A stretch of DNA of 10,738 nucleotides from contig JASJEI010000088.1 of assembly GCA_030064795.1 (NCBI GenBank), positions 1 to 10,738 of the forward strand. Reading direction: 5' to 3'. Shown here one piece after another: positions 1 to 6,274 of the stretch (positions are counted from its first letter, which is position 1; every line of letters starts with the position of its first letter). The notes beneath the pieces are model-generated. The model did no database searches. It was given only the letters and a program-made list of their open reading frames with translations, and was not told where the DNA came from. A program made the position numbers and the translations under genes. This stretch comes from Pleurocapsa sp. MO_226.B13 (GTDB lineage: Bacteria; Cyanobacteriota; Cyanobacteriia; Cyanobacteriales; Xenococcaceae).

Positions 1-192
1 TCAGTAGATCACAAACGTTTTTAGAAGGTTTATGGAATGCGGTTTTCAGCCGATATCCCCTAAGGCTAAAAACTAGGTGGATCAGTGAATGGGCGCGATC
101 ACTTTGACAATTGGCGAGCGCTAATTGTTAGTCAACAACTCGATCGCGGAAGCACGAAAACCGCATTATTTCGTGACTTTGTGATCTACTGA
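1..192. repeat. Nested inverted-repeat element, MITE-like, no coding capacity
   Basis: The first 15 bases (TCAGTAGATCACAAA) are repeated as an exact reverse complement at 178-192. A second pair lies inside: AATGCGGTTTTC at 36-47 and GAAAACCGCATT at 156-167. A weaker pair (ACAATT / AATTGT) brackets a GGCGAGCGCT sequence near 112-121. No open frame of note lies between them. This looks like a non-autonomous miniature element or a large structured RNA. The left flank lies outside the window, so a target duplication cannot be tested, and the repeat may extend further left. Confidence 0.55.
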
Positions 193-235
193 CTGTTATT
201 TCTTGAGAATATTTGTAACTGCTTACTAACTAACG

Positions 236-436
236 TTACTCAAAATAACTATAGATAGATATTCCAATAGATTGAAAAGCATAGCATAAACTAAGCTTTT
301 GTGCGTCCCATTTTTCATCGGTCAAATCTGCACAAAGCGCGATCGCCTTTGGCTGTAATAAATAGAAATAATTGATATTTGGCGAGCGCTCTTTTAGAAA
401 GTCATCGACTAAAAAATAAAGGCTATTAATATCAAT
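236..436 (-). pseudogene. Start-less 66-codon open frame downstream of mntP, possible gene remnant
   Basis: Reading the minus strand directly after the TGA of mntP and in the same frame, 66 sense codons follow before a TAA at 236-238. The translation looks protein-like, with segments such as SLYFLVDDFLKE, FYLLQPKAIALCADL and YAFQSIGISIYSYFE. There is no ATG or GTG, and the first TTG comes past the middle, so it is not a normal gene. It could be the 3' part of a decayed gene that lost its start, or chance. MntP is already full length without it, so a long MntP extension by readthrough is unlikely. I do not recognise the family. Confidence 0.35.
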
Positions 437-997
437 TCAGGCAGTTAAATGTTCAAATAATATTTTGCTACCGATAAATATCAAAATTAATCCGCCCATA
501 ATTTCAATCTGATTATTTAGTTTATCGCCAATTTTATGACCAATAAAAACTCCCACAAAAGATAAACAAAAAGTGATTATACCAATTAAACTTGCTGCTA
601 AAATAATGGAACTTTTTAGTAAAGATAGTCCTAAACCAGCAGCCAAGGCATCAATGCTAGTTGCGATCGCCAGGACTAACAGAGTGTATGAATCTAGGGG
701 GTTAAATTTTTCTCCCTCGCCTTCTAATTGGCATGATTCATAAATCATCTTGCCTCCAATAAAGCTCAACAACCCAAAAGCAATCCAATGGTCATAATCG
801 GCAATAAGATGACTAAAATTAATCCCTGCTCCCCAACCAATTAAGGGCATCAAACATTGAAAACTACCAAAAAACAAAGCAATTTTTAGAGCTTTATTAA
901 TTTTAATTCTTTGTATTAGTAAACCACTGGTAAGAGAAACAGCAAAGGCATCGGCTGCTAGCCCTAAAGCTAAAAAAGTTGTTGATGTTGGATTCAT
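437..997 (-). CDS. mntP: Manganese efflux pump MntP (DUF204/YebN family)
   Basis: A 186-residue inner-membrane protein predicted to export Mn(II), protecting the cell from manganese overload. The family has six membrane helices formed by two related halves. Both signature segments are present: ADAFAVSLTSG (residues 15-25) with Asp16 and TSIDALAAGLGLSLL (113-127) with Asp116, the acidic residues expected in the ion path. A short charged loop (LEGEGEKF, 91-98) separates the halves. Length matches the family. The ATG at 995-997 has no obvious Shine-Dalgarno sequence. The gene is divergent from the cytochrome-like gene at 1322. A manganese riboswitch of the yybP-ykoY type is known upstream of mntP in other bacteria, but I could not see its conserved core here. 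Photosystem II makes manganese balance important in cyanobacteria; that link is inference. Confidence 0.93.
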   Translation of the reverse strand: MNPTSTTFLALGLAADAFAVSLTSGLLIQRIKINKALKIALFFGSFQCLMPLIGWGAGINFSHLIADYDHWIAFGLLSFIGGKMIYESCQLEGEGEKFNPLDSYTLLVLAIATSIDALAAGLGLSLLKSSIILAASLIGIITFCLSFVGVFIGHKIGDKLNNQIEIMGGLILIFIGSKILFEHLTA

Positions 998-1030
998 TAA
1001 TTATGATTTAAACTGTTTTAATAATCTTAA

Positions 1031-1046
1031 ATTGTATACGATCGTA
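1031..1046 (-). promoter_or_regulatory. Candidate -10 box and adjacent palindrome upstream of mntP
   Basis: On the minus strand TACAAT (1031-1036) lies about 33 bases before the mntP ATG and resembles a sigma-70 -10 box. It adjoins the perfect palindrome TACGATCGTA (1037-1046), which could be an operator but is also the kind of GATC palindrome common in this genome. No good -35 box is visible. Weak evidence. Confidence 0.25.
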
Positions 1047-1172
1047 ATTGTTTAAACTAGCTTTTTTTATCATAATTATTTCATTTTTTACGATTATTAG
1101 TAATTGCTGACATTTAATAAGTAGTCGGGCAAAAACTATATGCTTGAGATATAAATCAAGAGTAACAGTTAA

Positions 1173-1212
1173 AGCCTTTGAGAATCACTACTCTCGTTTT
1201 TCATTAAAGGCT
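1173..1212. other. Hairpin in the divergent mntP / cytochrome intergenic region
   Basis: AGCCTTT (1173-1179) pairs with AAAGGCT (1206-1212), and inside it GAGA (1180-1183) can pair with TCTC (1192-1195). The surrounding 324-base gap (998-1321) holds no gene that I can see. The hairpin is 110 bases before the next start codon and could belong to a leader RNA or be a small repeat remnant. No protein or RNA family is recognised. Confidence 0.3.
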
Positions 1213-1247
1213 CTGTCTCAATTACTGAATCGAACTATTACAGTTTA

Positions 1248-1299
1248 AATGAATTCTGTTCATTAGACTTTCACGTTAGACTAAATAATAGCTTATAAA
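1248..1299 (+). promoter_or_regulatory. Candidate promoter and interrupted palindrome before the cytochrome-like gene
   Basis: TTCACG (1270-1275) and TATAAA (1294-1299), 18 bases apart, could be -35 and -10 boxes for the gene starting at 1322, giving a very short leader. Just upstream is the interrupted palindrome AATGAA-TTCTG-TTCATT (1248-1264), which has the form of a repressor operator. Both are pattern-based guesses. Confidence 0.25.
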
Positions 1300-1321
1300 T
1301 GATTCAGGGTAAGCAAATTTT

Positions 1322-2041
1322 ATGTCAGTGAAAATTTCGCAGCCTTATCAACCATTATTACTACGTATTCTTCACGGTTTAACTGGCTTATTTGCGATCG
1401 CAGCTATGATTACTGCGTTTTGGACTTACGATACTTATGATGGACGTTGGGGTAGAATTCCCTTACCTAGATTTACCGAAATTGAGGGAATTCATGGGAC
1501 ATTCGGGTTATGGACATTACTGATTTTTCCTCTCTTTGTTGTCTATGCTTTTCATCGGGGTCAACGAAGACTAATTCAGTCGAATTCAATTAGTAAACTG
1601 ACTCAATTTGAACAACCAATCTGGTGGTACACTCTGCATCGCTTAGTTAATACTTTGAGTATTTTGGCACTAACTTTTGCTGTTTTTTCTGGCAAGATGA
1701 TGGACGAAAAGTGGCTACCTAAAGGAGAACTCAATCATACCTGGTACTATGCCCATCTTATTTCTTGGCTAATTTTACTAACTTGCATCTCAATTCATTT
1801 ATTAATGAGTGTTAAAGTGGGAGGCTTGCCCCTAATCTTATCAATAATTGATTGGCGATTTTGCAGTAAGGATAGTCCTGCTTTATGGCAAAAACATCTT
1901 TCTGACTGGCGTTCTAATTTTGAGATCGAGAAGGTTAAACAATGGCTATTATCTATCACTTTGCTTAAAGTAATAGAACTTTTTGTCTTAATTACTATTG
2001 TTTTAGCCTGGATAATTTCGCTAATTAAAGAAATTGGTTGA
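1322..2041 (+). CDS. Cytochrome b/b561-like integral membrane protein
   Basis: A 239-residue membrane protein with four clear helices near residues 17-36, 58-80, 104-124 and 142-164, and a fifth near 216-235. Histidines sit in or next to the helices: His18 (RILHGLTG), His58 (IEGIHGTFG), His106 (WYTLHRLVN), His145 (YYAHLISW) and His159 (SIHLLMS). This arrangement is typical of di-heme cytochrome b or formate-dehydrogenase gamma/b561-type subunits, which carry electrons across a membrane. The likely role is electron transfer with an unknown partner; no redox partner gene is next to it. The ATG at 1322 is preceded by a weak purine run (AGGG, 1306-1309). It ends convergently with the NFACT gene. 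Assignment to the broad superfamily is good; substrate and exact ligands are inferred. Confidence 0.75.
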   Translation: MSVKISQPYQPLLLRILHGLTGLFAIAAMITAFWTYDTYDGRWGRIPLPRFTEIEGIHGTFGLWTLLIFPLFVVYAFHRGQRRLIQSNSISKLTQFEQPIWWYTLHRLVNTLSILALTFAVFSGKMMDEKWLPKGELNHTWYYAHLISWLILLTCISIHLLMSVKVGGLPLILSIIDWRFCSKDSPALWQKHLSDWRSNFEIEKVKQWLLSITLLKVIELFVLITIVLAWIISLIKEIG

Positions 2042-2165
2042 GTTAATAACCCTCAAGAAAAAAGTTTCTGCGATCGTCGTAGCTGTTCTGCTATGCCCGA
2101 TCGCTCTCGTTCTTCAAAAAGACGATTCGGTAATGTGAATTCGACCAGAACCAAGGTACATAACA

Positions 2166-3902
2166 TCAATTACTGAGATACTCTTTAGCTACTTGCGGTC
2201 TACCCCAGATGACTGTTTCCTGTTTGTAAATTACCATGCCTGGTTTTGCTCCCTTCGGTTTGTATACATATTTTGGTTTGGTATATATTACGGGGACTTG
2301 TTCGCTTTCGCGAGCTTGACTATAGTAAGCAGTAAGATTGGCGGTAAACTGTAAATCTGGTTCGCTGGCTACTGCACCAGGGTCGAGACGCAACAAGACA
2401 TGACTTCCTGGTATTTCTTGAGTATGAAACCACAGATCGTATTCTACAGCGGTGCGAAAGGTTAAGATATCATTCTGACGATTATTACGACCAACCCAAA
2501 TTTCAAATCCTGAAGGTGCGGTGTAACGATAGGGTTGAGAATCGCGTTCGCCTTTGCTATTATCTCCTTGACGTTCGGCGGTAAGATAGCCTTGCTCGAT
2601 TAGTTCTTCTTTGATCTCATTTAATGCCTGTAAGTCTTCGGCGGTTTGTTGTCGGTTTTGTAGTTGGTTGAGAGATGTTTGTACTTGGGATAAGTAATTG
2701 ATTTCCTCATCTACTTCAGCTAATAACGGGATAACTGCATCTTTTGCCCGTTTGAGTTTTTGACTGGTTTTATAGATCGCCTGGGCGTTTTGGGCGGGAT
2801 TTTTTTCAGGGTTGAGCTTTATTTTTACTGGTTTACCCGTCTCAAAGTCCTCTAGGGTAATCGATTTCATCCCTGGTTGTACTTCGTGAAGATGTGCCAT
2901 GAGTAAATTACCCTGGTGAAGATAATTCTCGGCATCATCGGACTGTTTGAGGCGATCGCGAAAGGTATTTGCTTTGACGTTGAGTTTTTTGAGGAGGTTG
3001 GTTAGTTTTTGGTTGAGTTGATGGTGGAGTTGTTGAAACTGCTGGCGATTGAATTCTTGGGTATAGTACTGGTTTAACAGAGTTTGTACGTCCTTTACCG
3101 CTGCGGTTTTATTCCAGCCCAAGACGGTATAGCCCTTATCTAACCAACCAGGATCGAATTGATTTTGCTCTAATACCATTAACCACTTTTGCCAATAGCT
3201 AAATAATTCTTGCCATTCTGTTTCTGTTAGGGTGTCGGTTTTCTGCTGGGGAGATAAACCCGCTGCGATCGCTATTTCTTCGGCGACTTTGGGACTTACA
3301 CCGCGATAGGGCTTGAGTAACTGACGTTTGAGTTGTCCTGGAATTAAACTGACTCTTTCTTGCCATCGCTCAAAAGGTTCTTCTAATTTGGGAGTAGTAC
3401 CAGTCAGGGCGGGAGGGGTTTCATAGGGTTGTCCCGTTTGGATCGGGCGCACACTTGATTGGACGGAACTTATTTGACGGGCGGGAGTAACGATCTGCTG
3501 TTGGGCATCGGTAAGAATCACGTTACTGTATTTGCCCATAATCTCTACATACAAATGCCACAGGGGTGCTTCCCCTGGACGGTTGGCAAACTGCAAATCT
3601 AAAACTCTTTCCCAAGGCGCGATCGCCTCAATGCCAATTAACGCCAATCCTTTTAATTGATGTCGTAGTTGATCGCTAAAGGTAAAAGTATCTTTAATCC
3701 GAGGGGGCGGATCGCCAAGATTAATTCGGGCTGCTTCGGGATGCCAACAGATAGTCAACCAGGGTTTAGCTTTAAGGGTACGTAGAGCAAGAGAAATAGT
3801 AAAGCGATCGCGTTGATATACTTGTTCGATCCGAGAGGGAATCCAATCTCGGTTTAGTTCGGTGCAAGTCGCCATAATGGTCGTGTAGTCTACTGGTTGC
3901 AT
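2166..3902 (-). CDS. NFACT family protein, RqcH/Rqc2 homologue (fibronectin-binding A-like)
   Basis: A 578-residue cytosolic protein of the NFACT family. Bacterial RqcH binds the obstructed large ribosomal subunit with peptidyl-tRNA and recruits alanyl-tRNA to add C-terminal alanine tails that mark stalled peptides for degradation. Visible order: NFACT-N domain (about 1-180, with VEIMGKYSNVILTD at 119-132), helix-hairpin-helix region (about 185-220, PYRGVSPKVAEEIA), a coiled-coil middle (about 280-320 and 375-440), and the NFACT-R/DUF814 domain (about 458-545, with LWFHTQEIPGSHVLLR at 490-505). The motif that is Asp-Arg in characterised members (D97/R98 in Bacillus) reads Glu98-Arg99 here, in PWERVLDLQF. 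The ATG at 3900-3902 fits the usual family start. It is divergent from remA. The older name, fibronectin-binding protein, is probably not its cellular role. Tailing activity in this organism is inferred. Confidence 0.88.
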   Translation of the reverse strand: MQPVDYTTIMATCTELNRDWIPSRIEQVYQRDRFTISLALRTLKAKPWLTICWHPEAARINLGDPPPRIKDTFTFSDQLRHQLKGLALIGIEAIAPWERVLDLQFANRPGEAPLWHLYVEIMGKYSNVILTDAQQQIVTPARQISSVQSSVRPIQTGQPYETPPALTGTTPKLEEPFERWQERVSLIPGQLKRQLLKPYRGVSPKVAEEIAIAAGLSPQQKTDTLTETEWQELFSYWQKWLMVLEQNQFDPGWLDKGYTVLGWNKTAAVKDVQTLLNQYYTQEFNRQQFQQLHHQLNQKLTNLLKKLNVKANTFRDRLKQSDDAENYLHQGNLLMAHLHEVQPGMKSITLEDFETGKPVKIKLNPEKNPAQNAQAIYKTSQKLKRAKDAVIPLLAEVDEEINYLSQVQTSLNQLQNRQQTAEDLQALNEIKEELIEQGYLTAERQGDNSKGERDSQPYRYTAPSGFEIWVGRNNRQNDILTFRTAVEYDLWFHTQEIPGSHVLLRLDPGAVASEPDLQFTANLTAYYSQARESEQVPVIYTKPKYVYKPKGAKPGMVIYKQETVIWGRPQVAKEYLSN

Positions 3903-4030
3903 ATTAGTAGTAAAAGGTAGTAAAAATTAAAGTTATTTATTAAATTAGTGTGATACAGGCTACAGAATGTTTTGATTGGACGTAAAAGCTAAAATTTCCT
4001 TAAATAGCAGCATCTATATCTTTATTTCGC

Positions 4031-4059
4031 TTGTAAATCAAAGTTTTTAACTATAGTAT
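4031..4059 (+). promoter_or_regulatory. Candidate promoter for the remA-gmk operon
   Basis: TTGTAA (4031-4036) is followed after 15 bases by TATAGT (4052-4057), or after 17 bases by TAGTAT (4054-4059). These are fair matches to sigma-70 -35 and -10 boxes, about 60 bases before the remA ATG. The region is AT-rich throughout, which lowers the weight of the match. Confidence 0.3.
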
Positions 4060-4116
4060 TAATATATTTCTAACTTGGCGATAAATTACCTTATAAACGG
4101 CAATTTGCAAATTATT

Positions 4117-4377
4117 ATGGATATTCAATTAATTAATATCGGTTTTGGTAATATTGTTTCAGCTAATCGTATTATTGCTATTGTCAGCCCAGAGTCCGCA
4201 CCGATCAAAAGAATTATTACTGAAGCAAGAGAAAAAAGTTTGCTCGTAGATGCAACCTACGGTCGTCGAACTAGAGCAGTGATTATCACAGATTCTTCTC
4301 ATGTGGTACTCTCAGCTATACAGCCAGAAACCGTGGCTCATCGCTTTGTTGTCAATAAAGACGGTAAAGATTCTTAG
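4117..4377 (+). CDS. remA: RemA/DUF370 family DNA-binding regulatory protein
   Basis: An 86-residue protein beginning [18 protein letters not shown], very similar to the RemA (YlzA, DUF370) family. In Bacillus subtilis RemA is a DNA-binding activator of biofilm-matrix and osmoprotection genes and forms ring-like oligomers; Arg18, Arg50 and Arg51 are reported there for DNA binding. The same positions here hold Arg18 and Arg50-Arg51 ([14 protein letters not shown]). I chose the ATG at 4117 and not an upstream in-frame TTG at 4075, because homologues begin at this MDIQ and the extra 14 residues look non-conserved. No strong Shine-Dalgarno sequence is seen. gmk follows after 19 bases, so the two are probably co-transcribed, the same order as in Bacillus. 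Its targets in cyanobacteria are unknown to me. Confidence 0.9.
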   Translation: MDIQLINIGFGNIVSANRIIAIVSPESAPIKRIITEAREKSLLVDATYGRRTRAVIITDSSHVVLSAIQPETVAHRFVVNKDGKDS

Positions 4378-4396
4378 CAAGATTAGATTATCATTA

Positions 4397-4960
4397 ATGT
4401 CAGCAGATCGATCGGGTAAACTTATCGTTATTACAGGCCCTAGTGGTGTAGGCAAGGGTACGCTGGTGAATATGTTGCTAAAGCGTCATCCTCAACTGAA
4501 GTTATCAATCTCTGCCACTACCAGACAACCCCGTCCAGGAGAACAGGATGGGGTAAATTATTTTTTTCTGAGTAAAAAAGACTTTGAGAAGGCAATTGGC
4601 AATCAAGAACTTTTGGAATGGGCAGAATATGCAGGTAACTACTATGGCACGCCAAAGGCTCAAGTTATCGAACAGATCCAGGCAGGTAACTATGTCATTT
4701 TAGAAATAGAGTTAGAGGGAGCAAGATCCGTTGCCAAGATTTTTCCCGAAGCACGACGTATTTTTATTAAGCCTCCCTCAATAGATGAATTAGAACAAAG
4801 AATTAGAAGCAGAGGCACAAATACCGAAGCCTCCATTGCCAAAAGACTAGAAATTGCCCAAAAAGAAATTGCTGCCAGCGACGAATTTGACGTACAAATT
4901 GTCAATGAGGATTTAGAAACAGCGATCGCCAATCTAGAAGCAGCAATTTTTTCTGATTAA
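4397..4960 (+). CDS. gmk: Guanylate kinase
   Basis: A 187-residue cytosolic enzyme that converts GMP and ATP to GDP and ADP, an essential step of GTP and dGTP synthesis. The P-loop GPSGVGKGT is at residues 14-22. The GMP-binding segment follows (SATTRQPRPGEQDGVNYFF, 39-57, with Arg43 and Arg46), then LLEWAEYAGNYYGTP (72-86), the ILEIELEGA strand (101-109) and the lid region with arginines (about 135-150, RIRSRGTNTE). The start is the ATG at 4397, because MSADRSGKLIVITGPSG gives the usual short lead to the P-loop; an in-frame ATG at 4301 would overlap remA by 77 bases and add 32 unrelated residues. No clear ribosome-binding sequence precedes it, so coupling to remA translation is possible. The gene ends 25 bases before a repeat element. 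Confidence 0.96.
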   Translation: MSADRSGKLIVITGPSGVGKGTLVNMLLKRHPQLKLSISATTRQPRPGEQDGVNYFFLSKKDFEKAIGNQELLEWAEYAGNYYGTPKAQVIEQIQAGNYVILEIELEGARSVAKIFPEARRIFIKPPSIDELEQRIRSRGTNTEASIAKRLEIAQKEIAASDEFDVQIVNEDLETAIANLEAAIFSD

Positions 4961-4985
4961 AAGCTAATAGCAAAAACAACTGATA

Positions 4986-5160
4986 GTAGGGGCGATTCGC
5001 CCTAAAGGACTCGCTGCGCATCGCGCGAAGCGTCTATCACGGATACCGCGATGCGCAGCGATATGCGAAGCGGTATCCTTTAGGAGTGATGCGCGGGCTT
5101 CGCACGACGCGCAGCTAGTCCTTTAGGATAAAGCGAGTCATGCGCGGGAATCGCCCCTAC
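4986..5160. repeat. Dispersed inverted-repeat element with 13-bp termini
   Basis: The element starts GTAGGGGCGATTC (4986-4998) and ends with its exact reverse complement (5148-5160). Inside are several CCTAAAGGA or TCCTTTAGG modules (5001-5009, 5077-5085 and 5120-5128) and a strong hairpin, GGATACCGC at 5041-5049 with GCGGTATCC at 5070-5078. Its GC content is higher than its surroundings. Similar GTAGGGGCG-ended repeats are common in cyanobacterial genomes. It lies between the convergent gmk and the gene at 5157-5663 and may serve both as a bidirectional terminator. It overlaps the stop codon of the latter. Confidence 0.8.
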
Positions 5161-5663
5161 GAACTATAACTTTGAATCTTTTCGGGAGACTGCTGGCGTA
5201 AAATAGCCACCGCGCGATCGCCCAAGCCAGCAATATCTTCTACTAGGATTAAATACTTGTCTGCCTCTAAATCTTCGCGATAGGAGACAGGATCGCTACC
5301 CGTATTAGTTGCCCAACCAACGCCACCACCAACAAAAACGCTGCCCATTGCACCACCAATCGCGCCCAAAATACCGCCTACTATATGATTACCAGGCTCT
5401 CCTGCCCAATCGAGGTTATCTAACCCTGTAATTAAATTAAAGACATATCCTCCCACAAATCCAAAAGGAACGAGCCAATATGCCATAAAAATCGCTTTTT
5501 TTCTGGCTTGCACTTTGGGATCTAATAAACCCACTTCATCGGCAGTTTTATAACCTCTGCCAGCGATCGCCACTTTCTCTAGAGGAATACCACCCTTTTC
5601 TAACGCTGTATAAGCTTCTTCAGCTTGGAAGCGATCGGGTAAAACAGCAATTAGATAATTCAT
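5157..5663 (-). CDS. Conserved cyanobacterial-type membrane protein with glycine-zipper segment
   Basis: A 168-residue protein. The first 55 residues (MNYLIAVLPDRFQAEEAYTALEK...) form a soluble beta-alpha module like those of general-stress-protein-17M and other ferredoxin-like stress proteins: an N-terminal strand, a helix, then KVAIAGRGY. A hydrophobic helix follows (about 58-80), then a glycine-rich membrane segment (92-117, GGILGAIGGAMGSVFVGGGVG) of glycine-zipper form. A short C-terminal strand-helix (DKYLILVEDIAGLGDRAVAILR, 135-156, shown in part) resembles the N-terminal module. It is probably in the membrane and possibly stress related, but no function is established. The ATG at 5661-5663 has a possible AAGAG ribosome site at 5671-5675. 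The TAG stop, plus the last base of the Ser168 codon, lies inside the terminal repeat of the adjacent element. Confidence 0.75.
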   Translation of the reverse strand: MNYLIAVLPDRFQAEEAYTALEKGGIPLEKVAIAGRGYKTADEVGLLDPKVQARKKAIFMAYWLVPFGFVGGYVFNLITGLDNLDWAGEPGNHIVGGILGAIGGAMGSVFVGGGVGWATNTGSDPVSYREDLEADKYLILVEDIAGLGDRAVAILRQQSPEKIQSYSS

Positions 5664-5744
5664 GCGCTAACTCTTAACAAAACCAAACTCCATTTAAAAT
5701 CGTAACGCAATCGGAGACTTTGGTAGTAACGATAACCAATAACT

Positions 5745-5867
5745 GTAAGGGCGAACGCCCTAAAGGATTAGCTGAGTCTAACGACTTGTGCCGCGAAGCC
5801 CTAAAGGACTAACTTCGTGTCGCAAATCCTTTAGGGCTTGCGCAACCGCGTCGCCGTTCGCCCTTAC
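5745..5867. repeat. Second dispersed inverted-repeat element, same family as 4986-5160
   Basis: The ends are GTAAGGGCGAACG (5745-5757) and its exact reverse complement (5855-5867). The interior repeats the CCCTAAAGGA / TCCTTTAGGG modules (near 5758-5767, 5799-5808 and 5827-5836), so it can fold on itself in several ways. The 11-base sequence AATAACTGTAA occurs at 5738-5748 and again at 5869-5879, overlapping one element end on the left and flanking the other on the right. The first seven bases could be a target duplication. No coding function is seen. Confidence 0.75.
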
Positions 5868-5868
5868 T

Positions 5869-5910
5869 AATAACTGTAAAGACGTAGCATGCTACGTCTC
5901 TACGGTTATT
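5869..5910. repeat. Near-perfect palindrome, terminator-like hairpin
   Basis: The core GACGTAGCATGCTACGTC (5881-5898) is perfectly palindromic. With one mismatch it extends to 5876-5903 (GTAAAG... to ...CTCTAC), and AATAAC / GTTATT on the outside continues the symmetry to 5869-5910. Palindromes built on GTAGAGACGT with a central GCATGC are frequent between genes in cyanobacteria. It abuts the stop codon of the small minus-strand frame at 5906-6109 and could end its transcript. Confidence 0.7.
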
Positions 5911-6109
5911 TGTGTTCGACTAAAAATTTGGTGGTGTAATGGGAAATATTAGTAATTATTGCCTGTTCGGATACTTTAGTATTTTGACTTTGTAAGTCAG
6001 ATAAGCAAGATAAACCAGCGATCGCCACAATAAAAGTCAGAAATAAATTGCGGACAAAGGTAATATCTTGGCTCAGTTTTAGCATTTCTGCGGTGACTTC
6101 GTTTAGCAT
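5906..6109 (-). CDS. Possible small single-helix membrane protein, unrecognised
   Basis: A 67-residue frame starting at the ATG at 6107-6109. It has a polar N-terminus, one hydrophobic helix (about 21-37, NLFLTFIVAIAGLSCL) and a polar tail with Ser, Thr and Asn. The sequence before the ATG is A-rich without a real Shine-Dalgarno motif. Its stop directly borders a palindrome that could act as terminator, and a HIP1 site lies inside. There is no family I recognise. It may be a true small membrane protein or a chance frame; the membrane helix and the terminator position slightly favour a gene. It is divergent from the isomerase gene at 6275. Confidence 0.4.
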   Translation of the reverse strand: MLNEVTAEMLKLSQDITFVRNLFLTFIVAIAGLSCLSDLQSQNTKVSEQAIITNISHYTTKFLVEHK

Positions 6110-6228
6110 TTTATTTTCTGGGTAAACTGCTGATTGTTTATATATATGTCTGAGAAGCGATCGCTATGCAGTTGGAAAAAATAGCCATTGCTCATTGGTC
6201 ATTAACTACCGTTTATCTAGCCCTTGGT

Positions 6229-6265
6229 CTACATTGGAGCAATGTGGTGATTACTTTAATGAGGA
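6229..6265 (+). promoter_or_regulatory. Leader hairpin and ribosome-binding site of the cyclophilin-domain gene
   Basis: ACATTG (6231-6236) and CAATGT (6240-6245) form a stem with a GAG loop. Two further pairs (a C-G and a U-G wobble) extend it to 6229-6247. TGAGGA (6260-6265) is a good Shine-Dalgarno sequence nine bases before the ATG at 6275 and fixes that start. Whether the hairpin matters is unknown. Confidence 0.45.
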
Positions 6266-6274
6266 AAATTATTC

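Noticed and set aside
236..300. Transposase fragment suggested by the LYFLVDDF-like stretch
   Set aside because: The short similarity to transposase N-termini is not supported by the following residues, and no catalytic motif is seen.
998..1150. Manganese (yybP-ykoY) riboswitch before mntP
   Set aside because: I looked for the conserved core on the minus strand, but the leader is AT-rich and lacks the GC-rich helices and loop motifs.
4075..4116. TTG-started N-terminal extension of RemA
   Set aside because: The family begins at MDIQ; the extra 14 residues have no conserved character and TTG is a weak start.
4301..4396. ATG-started N-terminal extension of guanylate kinase overlapping remA
   Set aside because: It would add 32 unrelated residues before the P-loop and overlap remA by 77 bases; the ATG at 4397 gives the normal length.
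4690..4932. 80-codon minus-strand frame inside gmk
   Set aside because: It lies wholly within the well-supported gmk gene on the opposite strand, and its translation shows no domain and is low-complexity (Ser/Ile/Ala).
4986..5160. CRISPR array or tandem repeat
   Set aside because: The repeated modules are inverted and irregularly spaced, with no constant repeat-spacer pattern.
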